64,000 nucleotides of DNA from Sphingopyxis sp. DBS4. Its GTDB lineage: Bacteria; Pseudomonadota; Alphaproteobacteria; Sphingomonadales; Sphingomonadaceae. The DNA lies in NCBI RefSeq assembly GCF_024628865.1, contig NZ_CP102384.1, forward strand, positions 1,189,001 through 1,253,000, in the 5' to 3' direction. Below the pieces are notes generated by a model. The model made no database searches. It saw only the letters and a program-made list of their open reading frames with translations, and was not told the DNA's origin. This document shows, piece by piece, positions 5,405 to 15,111 of this stretch. Numbering within the stretch: the stretch's first letter is position 1; every line of letters starts with the position of its first letter. Both the position numbers and the translations under genes were made by a program.

Positions 5405-8332
5405 ATGGCGCTTTACCATTTCTCCGCAAAAGTCATTTCGCGCGCCGCCGGCAGCAGCGCGGTCGCCGCCGCCGCCTATCGGTCGGCCGACCGGCTGCAC
5501 GACGAGCGGCTCGGTCGCAGCCATGATTTTTCGAACAAGACTGGGGTCGTTCACAGCGAGGTGATGCTGCCCGAGGGCGCTGGTGAGGGATGGCGCAACC
5601 GCGAGCAGCTCTGGAATGATATCGAAGCTGTCGAAATCCGCAAGGACGCGCAGCTCGCCCGCGAGATTGAGTTCGCGATTCCGCGCGAAATGACCCAGGA
5701 ACAGGGCATCGAGCTGGCTCGTGATTTTGTGGCTGCCGAGTTCGTTGAGCGCGGCATGATCGCCGATCTCAATGTCCATTGGGACATCGGCGCCGACGGC
5801 CTCGGGAAGCCGCACGCGCATGTCATGCTGACGATGCGCGAGATTCGCTTCGGTGAGGATGGCAGCGCGGAGTTCGGCGCGAAGGTTCGCGACTGGAACC
5901 GCACCGAGCTGCTGACCCACTGGCGCGAGGCCTGGGCCGACCACGTGAATGAACGCCTGGCATCGCTCGACATCGACGCGCGCATCGATCATCGCACGCT
6001 GGAAGCGCAAGGCATCGACCTCGAACCGCAGCACAAGATCGGCCCGGCGGCGTCGCGCATGGCTGCCGACGGACTGGAGGCCGACCGGCTCACCGAGCAT
6101 ATCGAGATCGCCCGGGCGAACGGTGAGAAGATCCTCGCCGATCCCGGCATCGCGCTCGACGCGATCACGCATCGCCAGGCGACGTTCACCAACCGCGACC
6201 TCGCGATGTTCGTGCACCGGCACAGCGACGGCAAGGAGCAGTTCGATGCCGTGATGTCGGCGGTCAAATCTTCTCCCGACTTGGTGGCGCTCGGCAAGGA
6301 CGGGCGGGGCGATGATCGGTTCACGTCGCGATCGATGATCGAGACGGAAGAACGGTTGGAACGGGCAACCGCCACGCTCGACGCGCGGCGTAATCACGCT
6401 GTCTTCGACCGCCATCGCGAACGGGCGCTGGAGCGCGCGCTTGATCGCGGTTTGCAGCTTTCCCCGGAGCAGCGCGGCGCACTCGAACATGTTACATCGG
6501 CACGCGGCGTCAGCAACGTGATCGGCTATGCCGGAACGGGCAAGAGTGCGCTGCTCGGCGTTGCCCGCGAGGCATGGGAAGGGGCGGGTTACGCGGTGCA
6601 GGGCGCCGCGCTCTCGGGCATTGCAGCCGAAGGTCTCGAGAGTGGCTCGGGGATCGGCTCGCGCACGCTCGCAAGCTTGGAACATCAATGGGCGAATGAT
6701 CGTGAGCGGCTGACCGACAAACATATTCTCGTCATCGACGAGGCGGGGATGGTCGGCACGCGTCAGCTCGAACGCGTCGTATCCGAGGCGGCGAAGCAGG
6801 GCGCGAAGGTCGTTCTCGTCGGCGACCCTGAACAGCTGCAGGCGATCGAGGCCGGCGCGGCGTTCCGCGCCGCGGCCGAACGTCATGGTGCCGTCGAGAT
6901 CATGGATATCCGACGGCAGCAGGAGGACTGGCAGCGCGAGGCGACGCGCGAACTTGCCACCGGGCGGACCGGCGAGGCGATCGGGCGTTATGCTGAGGCC
7001 GGCTTTGTGCATGTCGCCGACACGCGCGAGACCGCGCGGGTGGAACTGGTCGATGCCTGGGATCGCGATCGTCAGGCCTATCCGGAAGCCAGCCGCATCA
7101 TCCTCACCCACACCAATGACGAGGTTCGTGAGCTCAACGAGGCGGTGCGTGAGCGGCTGAAAGCGGGCGGGACGCTGGGCAATGAGGTTAAGCTCGCTGT
7201 CGAGCGTGGCGAGCGAAGCTTTGCGACAGGCGATCGCATCATGTTCCTCAAGAATGAACGTGACCTCGGCGTGAAGAACGGTTCGCTCGGCGCGGTGCAG
7301 TCTGCAAATCCGACCAGCATGGTGGTGACGCTCGACGATGGGCGACGCGTGGCGTTCGATCTGAAGGACTATGCCCATGTCGATCATGGCTATGCGGCGA
7401 CGATCCACAAGGCGCAGGGCATGACCGTCGATCGGGTGCAGCTGCTCGCGACGCCGGGAATGGACAGGCATGGTGCCTATGTGGCGATGTCGCGGCATCG
7501 CGAGGCTGTCGACGTCCATTATGGCAAGGATGACTTCGCCAGCCAGTCCAAACTCGTTCGCACCCTCAGCCGCGAGCGCGGCAAGGACATGGCGAGCGAT
7601 TACCGGTCCAGGAATATCGGGACCGAGCCGCCGCCGAAGGCGGCCGAACCGAAGCGGAGCATGTTCGCGGGCCTGAAGCTCAAGCGCACGGTCTCTGCCG
7701 CATCCCTCGGCAAAGCGGCTCCCGCGCAACCACAGCCCGAACGCACCCGCAATATTCGCGTCAGCGCGCGGGGGCTGGGCCCGGCGGCCGATCGCAGCGC
7801 GCTCGACAAAGCAGTCGAGCGCTATGCTCGCGCGCAGCGCGAGATCGATGGCATGCATGCCAAGGGGCTGTCGCCGGTCATCCACCAGCAGAAAAGCCTC
7901 AATGCGGCTGCGCGCGACATCGACGCTCTTCGCACCGACGGGGCGAGGGATTTTGCCACCGCGCTGCGCAATGATCCGTCGCTCACCGCGGAGGCGGCGA
8001 GCGGCTGCACACAGCGTGCTTTGGAAGCGATGCGCTCCGAGGCGAAACTGCGTCTCGACGCACCGGCCCGGGCGGATCGCTTCGTTGCCGAATGGCAGGC
8101 GAGCGCCAAGAAGCTTCGGGAGCATAAGGCGAACTATGACGATGTCGGTGCCAAGCGTGTTGGAGCTCATCTCAATGACATGGCAAAAAGCCTGCACCGC
8201 GACCCGCAGCTCGAGTCGTTGCTCCGAAATCGTGCTCACGAGCTAGGCGTGAAATCGCTTGAGAAACAATCGGTGTCTCAGGCGCTCCAGGAGTATCTCC
8301 GCCCCTCGCGTTCCCTCGGCATGGGGCTTTAG
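5405..8332 (+). CDS. traA: TraA relaxase-helicase (Ti-type, MOBQ)
   Basis: A protein of 975 residues, about normal for the family. Residues 1-230 are the MobA/MobL relaxase: MALYHFSAKVISRAAGSS at the start, and the histidine triad in NVHWDIGADGLGKPHAHVML near residue 125-145. From about 350 comes a RecD-like helicase with Walker A VIGYAGTGKSALL and Walker B HILVIDEAGMVGTRQL, plus HGYAATIHKAQGMTVDRVQL near 660. It nicks oriT and unwinds the transferred strand. The ATG at 5405 matches the conserved start; the frame upstream to 5345 overlaps oriT. All domains look intact, unlike the ATPases of the downstream transfer genes. Confidence 0.95.
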   Translation: MALYHFSAKVISRAAGSSAVAAAAYRSADRLHDERLGRSHDFSNKTGVVHSEVMLPEGAGEGWRNREQLWNDIEAVEIRKDAQLAREIEFAIPREMTQEQGIELARDFVAAEFVERGMIADLNVHWDIGADGLGKPHAHVMLTMREIRFGEDGSAEFGAKVRDWNRTELLTHWREAWADHVNERLASLDIDARIDHRTLEAQGIDLEPQHKIGPAASRMAADGLEADRLTEHIEIARANGEKILADPGIALDAITHRQATFTNRDLAMFVHRHSDGKEQFDAVMSAVKSSPDLVALGKDGRGDDRFTSRSMIETEERLERATATLDARRNHAVFDRHRERALERALDRGLQLSPEQRGALEHVTSARGVSNVIGYAGTGKSALLGVAREAWEGAGYAVQGAALSGIAAEGLESGSGIGSRTLASLEHQWANDRERLTDKHILVIDEAGMVGTRQLERVVSEAAKQGAKVVLVGDPEQLQAIEAGAAFRAAAERHGAVEIMDIRRQQEDWQREATRELATGRTGEAIGRYAEAGFVHVADTRETARVELVDAWDRDRQAYPEASRIILTHTNDEVRELNEAVRERLKAGGTLGNEVKLAVERGERSFATGDRIMFLKNERDLGVKNGSLGAVQSANPTSMVVTLDDGRRVAFDLKDYAHVDHGYAATIHKAQGMTVDRVQLLATPGMDRHGAYVAMSRHREAVDVHYGKDDFASQSKLVRTLSRERGKDMASDYRSRNIGTEPPPKAAEPKRSMFAGLKLKRTVSAASLGKAAPAQPQPERTRNIRVSARGLGPAADRSALDKAVERYARAQREIDGMHAKGLSPVIHQQKSLNAAARDIDALRTDGARDFATALRNDPSLTAEAASGCTQRALEAMRSEAKLRLDAPARADRFVAEWQASAKKLREHKANYDDVGAKRVGAHLNDMAKSLHRDPQLESLLRNRAHELGVKSLEKQSVSQALQEYLRPSRSLGMGL

Positions 8333-8341
8333 GGTGTCGCC

Positions 8342-9070
8342 ATGCCAAACTTGGAACCCAAAAATATCGGCTCCGATGACGTCGCCGCCGAAGATATCGC
8401 CCTCGACCAAGCCTTCGACCGAATGTCGGGAAAAATGTCGACGCTCGAGGCGGCCATCGATCAGTTCGGCTTGCGTCTGAACGATCTGGCGGGGCGGGAT
8501 TACAGCGACGATCTCGCCAAGATCGACCAGAACTGGGAGAAGGCGCGCGAGGCCTTCAAGCGGTTGACCGAACGTCCCGCGCTGGCGCTCACGCCCGAGG
8601 CCATGGGCGAGCAGATCAGGACGGCGGGTGCGCGCGCTCGCGAGACCGAGCAACAAGCCCTGCGCGACGCGCGTTCGCGTTTTGATGAGGCAGTGAAATC
8701 GATCAGGCTCGTCGTCGCTTCGGCACGAACACAGGAGCAGCAGAACTTTTGGGTCGCTGTCGCCGCTGGCGTCGCCGCAATCCTCGCCTTCATGGCGGGC
8801 TGCACTGTTCCGACCGCGATAGATCGAGCAGTGCCCGAGGACTGGCATTGGCCGGAGAGGCGTGCAGCCAGCCTTTTAGAAAGCGACATGTGGGGCGCCG
8901 CTGTTCGGTTGATGCAGACTGATGATCCTGCACGGTGGAACGCTTTCACACGGGCTTCGAGGCTGTACGAGGGAAATGAAAAGAAATTTGCCGACTGCGA
9001 GAAGCAGGCGCAACAGAAGAAGAAAGCCGTGGCTTGCACCGTCCAGGCTCGCCCGCCCAGCGGCCAATGA
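8342..9070 (+). CDS. DUF6118 family membrane protein
   Basis: A protein of 242 residues, 9 nt after traA and probably co-transcribed. Residues 1-140 are helical and charged (coiled-coil-like). One membrane segment follows (FWVAVAAGVAAILAFMAGCT, about 137-156), then a PEDWHWPERRAASLLES region and a Lys/Gln-rich cysteine-containing tail (FADCEKQAQQKKKAVACT). The family regularly follows traA on sphingomonad elements. Its function is unknown; a link of relaxosome to membrane is a guess. Confidence 0.75.
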   Translation: MPNLEPKNIGSDDVAAEDIALDQAFDRMSGKMSTLEAAIDQFGLRLNDLAGRDYSDDLAKIDQNWEKAREAFKRLTERPALALTPEAMGEQIRTAGARARETEQQALRDARSRFDEAVKSIRLVVASARTQEQQNFWVAVAAGVAAILAFMAGCTVPTAIDRAVPEDWHWPERRAASLLESDMWGAAVRLMQTDDPARWNAFTRASRLYEGNEKKFADCEKQAQQKKKAVACTVQARPPSGQ

Positions 9071-9397
9071 AGATCGGCTGTTTTGCGCCTCATGTTGGCC
9101 GCTCAGTCCGTGGTTGGCCGACACTGAAAGCAGTCGTCTGATTATGGACATGATGGGGAACCGGACGGATGGATGAACACGAACGCCGCGGCGAAGTTCG
9201 TGGCCACTAGTATCGCGGTGCGGATCGCGAACAGTTCGCGGGGGCGGATGTTCACTGGCAGCCCGCAAAGCGTAGTCGTTATCAGGCCGCCGCCGCCGAA
9301 ATGGCGCCCGTAAATGCCGAACAGTGACTGCGCGGCGAGCAGGCGAACCGAAATGCCGGCGCCGGCGCGAGTTCGTTCCGATAGGCCCCCGCGCTCA
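9071..9397. other. Gap between DUF6118 and transporter remnant
   Basis: No intact gene. The minus strand between about 9340 and 9180 reads as protein-like, with IRTAILVATNFAAAFVF, but has no start or clear family. It may be decayed coding DNA marking the joint between the element backbone and the cargo. Confidence 0.3.
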
Positions 9398-9491
9398 TGC
9401 CTGCGCCGGGGAGGGAGACGTTGGACGTGCGTGGCTCTGGGGCGGCCTGATCACTGTGGGCGTCGTGCTCATCGCGTTCCGGCCGGCCTGA
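9398..9491 (+). pseudogene. C-terminal remnant of a small multispanning transporter
   Basis: The last 23 codons read WLWGGLITVGVVLIAFRPA then stop, which has the look of the final membrane helix of an EamA/SMR-type transporter. There is no start codon or upstream domain, so this is a stranded 3' end. The family assignment is tentative because only one helix is left. Confidence 0.35.
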
Positions 9492-9653
9492 GTGTGTCGC
9501 CGCCGGAGCGTCGGCCCCATTTTTCCTTATGGGGTGCGGATTCTGCGTTTCAGCGGCGTCAACAGCCCAATGTCGATTCCGCACGATCCCAATGTTAATG
9601 ATGTCGAGTTGTTAATGGCGTGCGTCCAGGCACGAAAGGGCTATCGTTCGAGC

Positions 9654-11015
9654 ATGATCAAGCGGTTCTGGGCCTCATCGACACTGTTGCTGCTCTTCCC
9701 GCTGGCGGCGTGCGCTCACTACGAGCCAAAGCCGCTCCTCGTCGATGCCGGTGCTGCGCCGTCGCTTCAGGCCCCGCTAACCGATATCCTGTCGCGCGAC
9801 GCTACGACGATTGACCGGCCCTATCTGAAGCCCGTCGCGCTCGACCTTTCGGCGCCGCTCGACCCCAATGGCATCGCGATCCTCGCGGTGATCGCCAATC
9901 CCGATCTCAAGGCGCAGCGCGCGCGCGCCGGTGTCGGTGACGCGCAGGTCTTTGCCGCGGGACTGCTTCCCGACCCGACCTTCAGCTTCGGCGTCGACCA
10001 TATTCTTTCGGGGCCGGACCCGCTCGACAATATCGCCGGCGCGCTGGGCTTCAGCCTGAATGCACTGCGCACGCAAAAGGTGCAGCGCGCGCAGGCCGTC
10101 GCCGAGGCACGGCAGGTGCGGCTCGACCTTGCCTGGGCCGAATGGCAGACGGCTTGCAACGCGCGGCTGCAGGCGGTGCGGGTTCTCTCGCTCGAGCAGG
10201 CGCTTGCCAATGCGGCGACCAGCGCCGACGCGAGCGAAGCGCTTCTCGGCCGCTATCTGAAGGCGGCGGGCCGCGGCGACATTTCGCCCGATCAGGTCCA
10301 GTCGTCGCGCATCGCCGCGCTCGATGCGCAGAGCAATTTCCGTAGCGCCCAGACCGGTCTCGCGGCCGCGCGATCCGAACTGCACCGCTTGCTCGGTCTG
10401 CCGCCCGACTATGCCCTGCGGCTCGCGCCGGTACCGATGCCGGCCGGGGTGCCTGGGACCGATCGCCTCTTCGCTCTCGCTCTTGCCAATCGCAGCGATC
10501 TCGACGCGCTGCGTGCCGGCTATGATGCGCAGGAAGCTGCTGTCCGCCGCGCGATTCTCGATCAGTTCCCGAACCTTGATCTCACGATCAACGGCGCGCG
10601 CGATACGGGCGGCAACAAGCTGCTCGGCCCGTCGATCGGCTTCACGCTCCCGCTATGGAACCGCAATCGCGGGGGTATCGCGGTCGCCGAGGCCACGCGC
10701 GAAGCGCTCCATCAGGAATATGATGCGCGCCTCTTCCAGACCCGCGCCGATATCGCCGCCGCGGTGTCGGGGCTCGCGATCGCGCGCCAGCAATATGAGA
10801 TCCTTCACGCTGGTATGCCTGCCATCGAAAACTTTGCGAAAGCGAGCCGCCGCGCAGCGCAGCGCGGCGACCTTGCGCTGGCGACCGCCGAGGTCGCCGA
10901 GCAAAGCCTTCGCGATCGGCAATTGCTCCTTCTCCAGTCGCAGCAGGCGATCGCCGAACAAACCATTGCGCTCGAACTGCTCGTCGGCGCCCCGCAGGAA
11001 TCCTGGACCCTATGA
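9654..11015 (+). CDS. Outer-membrane efflux channel (TolC/CzcC-like lipoprotein)
   Basis: A protein of 453 residues. A lipoprotein signal (MIKRFWASSTLLLLFPLAAC, Cys at 20) is followed by two outer-membrane-efflux repeats: FAAGLLPDPTFSFGVDH near 100, and LGPSIGFTLPLWNRNRGGIA near 330, a strong motif of CzcC/TolC proteins. It forms the outer channel for the membrane-fusion protein and RND pump encoded immediately downstream with 4-nt overlaps. The ATG at 9654 gives the intact signal; upstream in-frame residues are from the remnant region. Confidence 0.9.
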   Translation: MIKRFWASSTLLLLFPLAACAHYEPKPLLVDAGAAPSLQAPLTDILSRDATTIDRPYLKPVALDLSAPLDPNGIAILAVIANPDLKAQRARAGVGDAQVFAAGLLPDPTFSFGVDHILSGPDPLDNIAGALGFSLNALRTQKVQRAQAVAEARQVRLDLAWAEWQTACNARLQAVRVLSLEQALANAATSADASEALLGRYLKAAGRGDISPDQVQSSRIAALDAQSNFRSAQTGLAAARSELHRLLGLPPDYALRLAPVPMPAGVPGTDRLFALALANRSDLDALRAGYDAQEAAVRRAILDQFPNLDLTINGARDTGGNKLLGPSIGFTLPLWNRNRGGIAVAEATREALHQEYDARLFQTRADIAAAVSGLAIARQQYEILHAGMPAIENFAKASRRAAQRGDLALATAEVAEQSLRDRQLLLLQSQQAIAEQTIALELLVGAPQESWTL

Positions 11016-12055
11016 TCAGCCGGACGTCCCTCGCTCTGCCGCTCGTCTTCGCCTGTCTTCTGGGCGGCTGCCAATCCTCGACCGATACGGCCGCGACCGC
11101 CGATCCGGTCGCGACGATCGACGTTGCGGCCGTGACCACCGGCGATATCGACGAGAAGATCATGCTCTATGGCGCGGCCGAGGCCAATGGCGCGGGCAAA
11201 TATACGCTCTCGGCTCCGATGGAGGCGATCGTTCAGGCCGTCGATGCGCCGGTAGGAAGCCACGTGACGCGCGGCCAGATATTGGTACGGCTGAGCCCAA
11301 GCCCGACCGCGCGGCTCGATCTCGCCACCGCCTCGGCCAATGCCAATGCCGCAGATCTGGCGCACGCCCGGGCGCGGCGCCTTCGCGCCGACGGGTTGGT
11401 GAGCGATGCCGAGGTCGAAACCGCACGTGCCGCGAAACAGGCCGCCGACGCATCGCGCGCGAGCCTCGCCACCCGCAACGGGGCACTGGTGCTTCGTGCA
11501 CCGGCAAGCGGCACGGTCGAGGTGATCGGAGCAAGCGCGGGCGAACTCGTCGCGGCCGGTACGACGATCATATCGCTGGTCAAGGAAGGCGACTTGCGCG
11601 CGCGCTTCGGCGTCGATCCCGCGATCGCGCGGCGCATTCCCAAGGGGAGCTATGTTGAGGTTACCGCGGCTGGCAGCAAGCGGGCCTTCAACGTCCCTGT
11701 GCTGTCGGTCGACAGCGTGGTAGACTCGGTGACGAAGCTGGCGTCGGTCTATGTCCAGATACCGAATGAGCGCGGCGTCGGTGCGGGCGAAAGCCTGACC
11801 GGGCGCGTGTTGCTCGCCAATATCTCGGGCGGCATCACCATTCCCTATGCGGCGCTGCTCGATGACGGGGGGCAGCCCTTCGTCTTCGTCATCGCGAACA
11901 CTATCGCCAAGCGACGCGATATCGTCGTCGGGCCGCGCACCGGCGACCGGATCAGCGTCACCTCCGGGCTGAAGGCCGGCGAACGCGTCGCGACGGCTGG
12001 CGTAACCGCGCTTGAGGACGGGATGAAGACCCGCATCCAGGGCGCGAAGAAGTGA
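11012..12055 (+). CDS. RND periplasmic membrane-fusion protein (HlyD family)
   Basis: A protein of 347 residues. A lipoprotein signal ends at Cys 20 (LVFACLLGGC). The lipoyl halves are near 65-90 (EAIVQAVDAPVGSHVTRGQILVRL) and 165-190 (LRAPASGTVEVIGASAGELV), flanking a short helical hairpin. The C-terminal beta-barrel/MP-proximal part ends DGMKTRIQGAKK. It bridges pump and outer channel. It overlaps the channel gene (ATGA) and the pump gene (GTGA). Confidence 0.9.
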   Translation: MISRTSLALPLVFACLLGGCQSSTDTAATADPVATIDVAAVTTGDIDEKIMLYGAAEANGAGKYTLSAPMEAIVQAVDAPVGSHVTRGQILVRLSPSPTARLDLATASANANAADLAHARARRLRADGLVSDAEVETARAAKQAADASRASLATRNGALVLRAPASGTVEVIGASAGELVAAGTTIISLVKEGDLRARFGVDPAIARRIPKGSYVEVTAAGSKRAFNVPVLSVDSVVDSVTKLASVYVQIPNERGVGAGESLTGRVLLANISGGITIPYAALLDDGGQPFVFVIANTIAKRRDIVVGPRTGDRISVTSGLKAGERVATAGVTALEDGMKTRIQGAKK

Positions 12056-15000
12056 CCGACGTCATCAGCAAGCATGCGCGGTCGATCTGGCTCACGGTGA
12101 TCCTGCTCGCGCTCGCGGGGGTGGTATCGGCGACGCGCGTGCCGGTCGGGCTGTTCCCGAACATCGATTATCCGCGCGTCGTCGTGTCGGTCGACGCCGG
12201 CGACCGCGACGCCGCGCAGATGGAAGCCGAGATCACCCGCCCGATCGAAATCGGGCTCCGCGCGGTGCCTGGCGTGACCAATGTCCGCTCGGTCACGAGC
12301 CGCGGGAGCGCCGAGGTTGCGCTCAATTTCCAGTGGGGCGACGATATGGTGGCGGCCGCCCAGTCGACGCAGGGCGCGCTCGCGACGTTGCTGCCGACCT
12401 TGCCGCCGGGCACGAGCTTCAACGTTCGCCGCTCGGACCCGACGATCTTCCCGGTCACCGGCTTCGCCTTGACCTCGGACAGCCTCAGCCCCGAGGCGCT
12501 TCGTGCGATCGCCGATCTCAAGATATTGCCTGCCTTGACTTCGGTCGAGGGCGTCGCCGGCGTCGACATATTGGGAAGCAGTCCGCGCGAATTCGCGGTC
12601 GATGTCGATCCCGCTCGGCTGCAATCGCTCGGGATCAGCCTCACCGATGTCGTCACCGCGCTCGGCAAGGCCAATATGGTCCGTGGGCTCGGCAAGATCG
12701 AGGATCGCCACCGTCTCTATCTGGTGCTGATCGAGAACCGCGTCGCCAATGCGGACGATCTTGGCGCGATCCCGGTCAAGGCGGCCGCAGGCGGGGCAGG
12801 GGTCGTCACGCTCGGGCAGATCGCGACGATCTCGCCCTCGACGGCCCCGGCGTTCAACCGCGTAACCTCCGACGGCAAGCAGGCTGTCCTCGTCAACGTC
12901 CGCCAGGCGCTGAAGGGCGATACGGTGGCGATCGTCAAAGCGGTCGATGCGCGGATCGCCGAACTGCATCTGCCGCCATCGGTCAAGGTCACCACCTTCT
13001 ACGATCAGTCCGAACTGGTCGTCGGCGCGGCAAATGCCGTGCGCGACGCGATCCTGATGGGCGCGCTGCTCGCCGGGATCGTGCTTTTCGTCTTCCTGCG
13101 ATCGGGGCGGCTGATGGTCATCACCGGCCTGATGCTGCCCGCGGTGCTCGCCGCCACCTGCCTACTGCTCTTCGCGTTCGGCATGAGCTTCAACATGATG
13201 ACGCTTGGCGGCATGGCTGCGGCGGTCGGGCTCGTGGTCGACGATGCGGTGGTGATGCTCGAACATATGATGCGGCGGATGCAGGAGCAGCGGTTGGCCG
13301 AACCCGGGTCGCTGCTCTCCGCCGCAGCCGAAATGGGCATGCCGCTGCTCGGCTCGACCACCGCAACGATCGTCGTCTTCCTTCCGCTCGCCTTCATCAG
13401 CGGGGTGACCGGCGGCTTCTTCAAGGCGCTTGCGATTACGATGGTCGCGGCGCTGGTCATTTCCCTGCTCTTCGCGCGCTTCGTCATCCCCCTCGTCGCA
13501 GCCTATTGGCTCCGCGAGAAGGACGCCGAGTCCGCCGATCGCGCCAACAAGATCCTCGATCCGCTGCTCGATCGCTACGGTCGCGCCAGCACGCGCGCGT
13601 TCGGGCGGCCGGCCTTGCTCGCGGTCGTGGTCGCGGCGCTGCTGGCGGTCAGCGGTTATATGGCGTGGCGTAACGTGCCCTCGGGCTTCATGCCCAAGAT
13701 GGACGAAGGCGGGTTCGTCATCGACTATAAGGCGCAGTCGGGCGCATCGCTCGAAGATACCGACGCGCTGCTGCAACGCGTCGAGACGATCATTCGCGCG
13801 ACGCCCGAGGTCGCCAGCTATTCGCGGCGGACCGGACTTCAGCTCGGCGGTGGCCTGACCGAGGCGGACGAGGGCGATTATTTCATTCGCCTCAAGGGCG
13901 GCTCGCGGCGGAATATCGAAGCGGTGATGACCGATATGCGCGAGAAGATCGCGGCTCAAGTGCCAGGTCTCGAAGTCGAACTGATCCAGCTCATGGAGGA
14001 TCTCATCGGCGACCTGACTGCGGTGCCGCAGCCGATCGAAGTCAAATTGTTCGGCGACGATCCGGCAGCGCTCGAAACCGCGGCGAAGGCTATCGGCGAT
14101 CGTATCGGTAAGATTTCGGGCGTGGTCGAGGTCATCGACGGCCTGCGCGTCGCGGGCGACGCGATCAGCATCGCGGTCGATCCGGGCGCCGCGGCCCAAT
14201 ATGGCCTCGACCCCAACAGCATCGCTTCGCAGCTCGAAACTGCCGTGGGCGGCACCCCGGCGACGCAGGTCCGCATCGGCGCGCAGCTCATTGGCGTGCG
14301 CGTGCGCGCGCCGCAGGATTTACGCAGCGACGTCGCGCAAATCGAAAACCTGCCGCTGGTTGCGCCCGACGGGAGCAGCATCCGGCTTGCGGCGGTCGCG
14401 ACCGTGTCGACGCAGGGCGGCCAAAAGCAGCTCACGCGCGAGAATTTGGCGCCTTATATTGCCGTGACCGCGCGGCTGGAGGGGCGCGATCTCGGCTCGG
14501 CGATGACCGAGATCAAGAGCGCGGTCGGACGGCTCAAGCTGCCCGCCTCGGTCCGCGTCGACTATGGCGGGCTTTATGCCGAGCAGCAAAAGAGCTTCGC
14601 CGATCTCTCGCTGGTATTCGGCGCCGCCTTGCTGCTCAGCGCCTTGCTCATCACCCTGTTGTTCGAGCGCGCCGGCTGGACGGTCGCGGCGATTGCCACG
14701 GTGCTACTCACTGCGGCAGCCGTGATGATCGGCCTGTGGATCATGGGAATCGAGCTCAATATTTCGGCGCTCATGGGGCTCACCATGGTCGTCGGCATGG
14801 TCGCCGAGCTCGTCATCTTTTTCCTCGCAGAAATCGACCGCGACAGCCCCATGACGGCTGCGACGTTGCTGGAGGCCGGCAAGAAGAGGCTACGTCCGAT
14901 CCTGATGTCGGCCCTCATCGCAGTCCTGACACTCGCGCCGCTCGCGCTGGGGATCAGCCGGGGCGCCGGCCTTCAGCAGCCGCTGGCGACCGCGATCATC

Positions 15001-15093
15001 TTCGGCCTGATCGCCGCCGTGCCGCTGGTGCTCTTCTTTCTTCCCGCGGTGCTGCTGGCGCTCACGCGGCGCGAATCCGCACCAGCCGCCTGA
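12052..15093 (+). CDS. RND efflux pump, inner-membrane transporter
   Basis: A protein of 1013 residues with a GTG start inside the preceding stop. Twelve helices are expected. The N-terminal porter motif is RAVPGVTNVRSVTSRGSAEV. In TM4, GLVVDDAVVMLEH (about 393-405) carries the two adjacent Asp of proton-coupled RND pumps. The heavy-metal subfamily (CzcA/CusA) usually has spaced acidic residues in TM4, so this looks closer to drug or small-molecule pumps despite its CzcC-like partner. The substrate is not deducible. It is the last gene of a three-gene operon; no local regulator is present. Confidence 0.92.
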   Translation: MTDVISKHARSIWLTVILLALAGVVSATRVPVGLFPNIDYPRVVVSVDAGDRDAAQMEAEITRPIEIGLRAVPGVTNVRSVTSRGSAEVALNFQWGDDMVAAAQSTQGALATLLPTLPPGTSFNVRRSDPTIFPVTGFALTSDSLSPEALRAIADLKILPALTSVEGVAGVDILGSSPREFAVDVDPARLQSLGISLTDVVTALGKANMVRGLGKIEDRHRLYLVLIENRVANADDLGAIPVKAAAGGAGVVTLGQIATISPSTAPAFNRVTSDGKQAVLVNVRQALKGDTVAIVKAVDARIAELHLPPSVKVTTFYDQSELVVGAANAVRDAILMGALLAGIVLFVFLRSGRLMVITGLMLPAVLAATCLLLFAFGMSFNMMTLGGMAAAVGLVVDDAVVMLEHMMRRMQEQRLAEPGSLLSAAAEMGMPLLGSTTATIVVFLPLAFISGVTGGFFKALAITMVAALVISLLFARFVIPLVAAYWLREKDAESADRANKILDPLLDRYGRASTRAFGRPALLAVVVAALLAVSGYMAWRNVPSGFMPKMDEGGFVIDYKAQSGASLEDTDALLQRVETIIRATPEVASYSRRTGLQLGGGLTEADEGDYFIRLKGGSRRNIEAVMTDMREKIAAQVPGLEVELIQLMEDLIGDLTAVPQPIEVKLFGDDPAALETAAKAIGDRIGKISGVVEVIDGLRVAGDAISIAVDPGAAAQYGLDPNSIASQLETAVGGTPATQVRIGAQLIGVRVRAPQDLRSDVAQIENLPLVAPDGSSIRLAAVATVSTQGGQKQLTRENLAPYIAVTARLEGRDLGSAMTEIKSAVGRLKLPASVRVDYGGLYAEQQKSFADLSLVFGAALLLSALLITLLFERAGWTVAAIATVLLTAAAVMIGLWIMGIELNISALMGLTMVVGMVAELVIFFLAEIDRDSPMTAATLLEAGKKRLRPILMSALIAVLTLAPLALGISRGAGLQQPLATAIIFGLIAAVPLVLFFLPAVLLALTRRESAPAA

Positions 15094-15111
15094 GGCGCAC
15101 CCTCCGCCGCG

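Noticed and set aside
5357..8239. A 960-codon open frame antisense to traA
   Set aside because: It is the mirror of a high-GC gene with normal codon pattern; its translation is Arg/His-rich with no domain, while the plus strand encodes an intact relaxase.
9492..9653. Upstream extension of the efflux channel gene
   Set aside because: The lipoprotein signal begins at 9654, and no ribosome site supports the earlier start.
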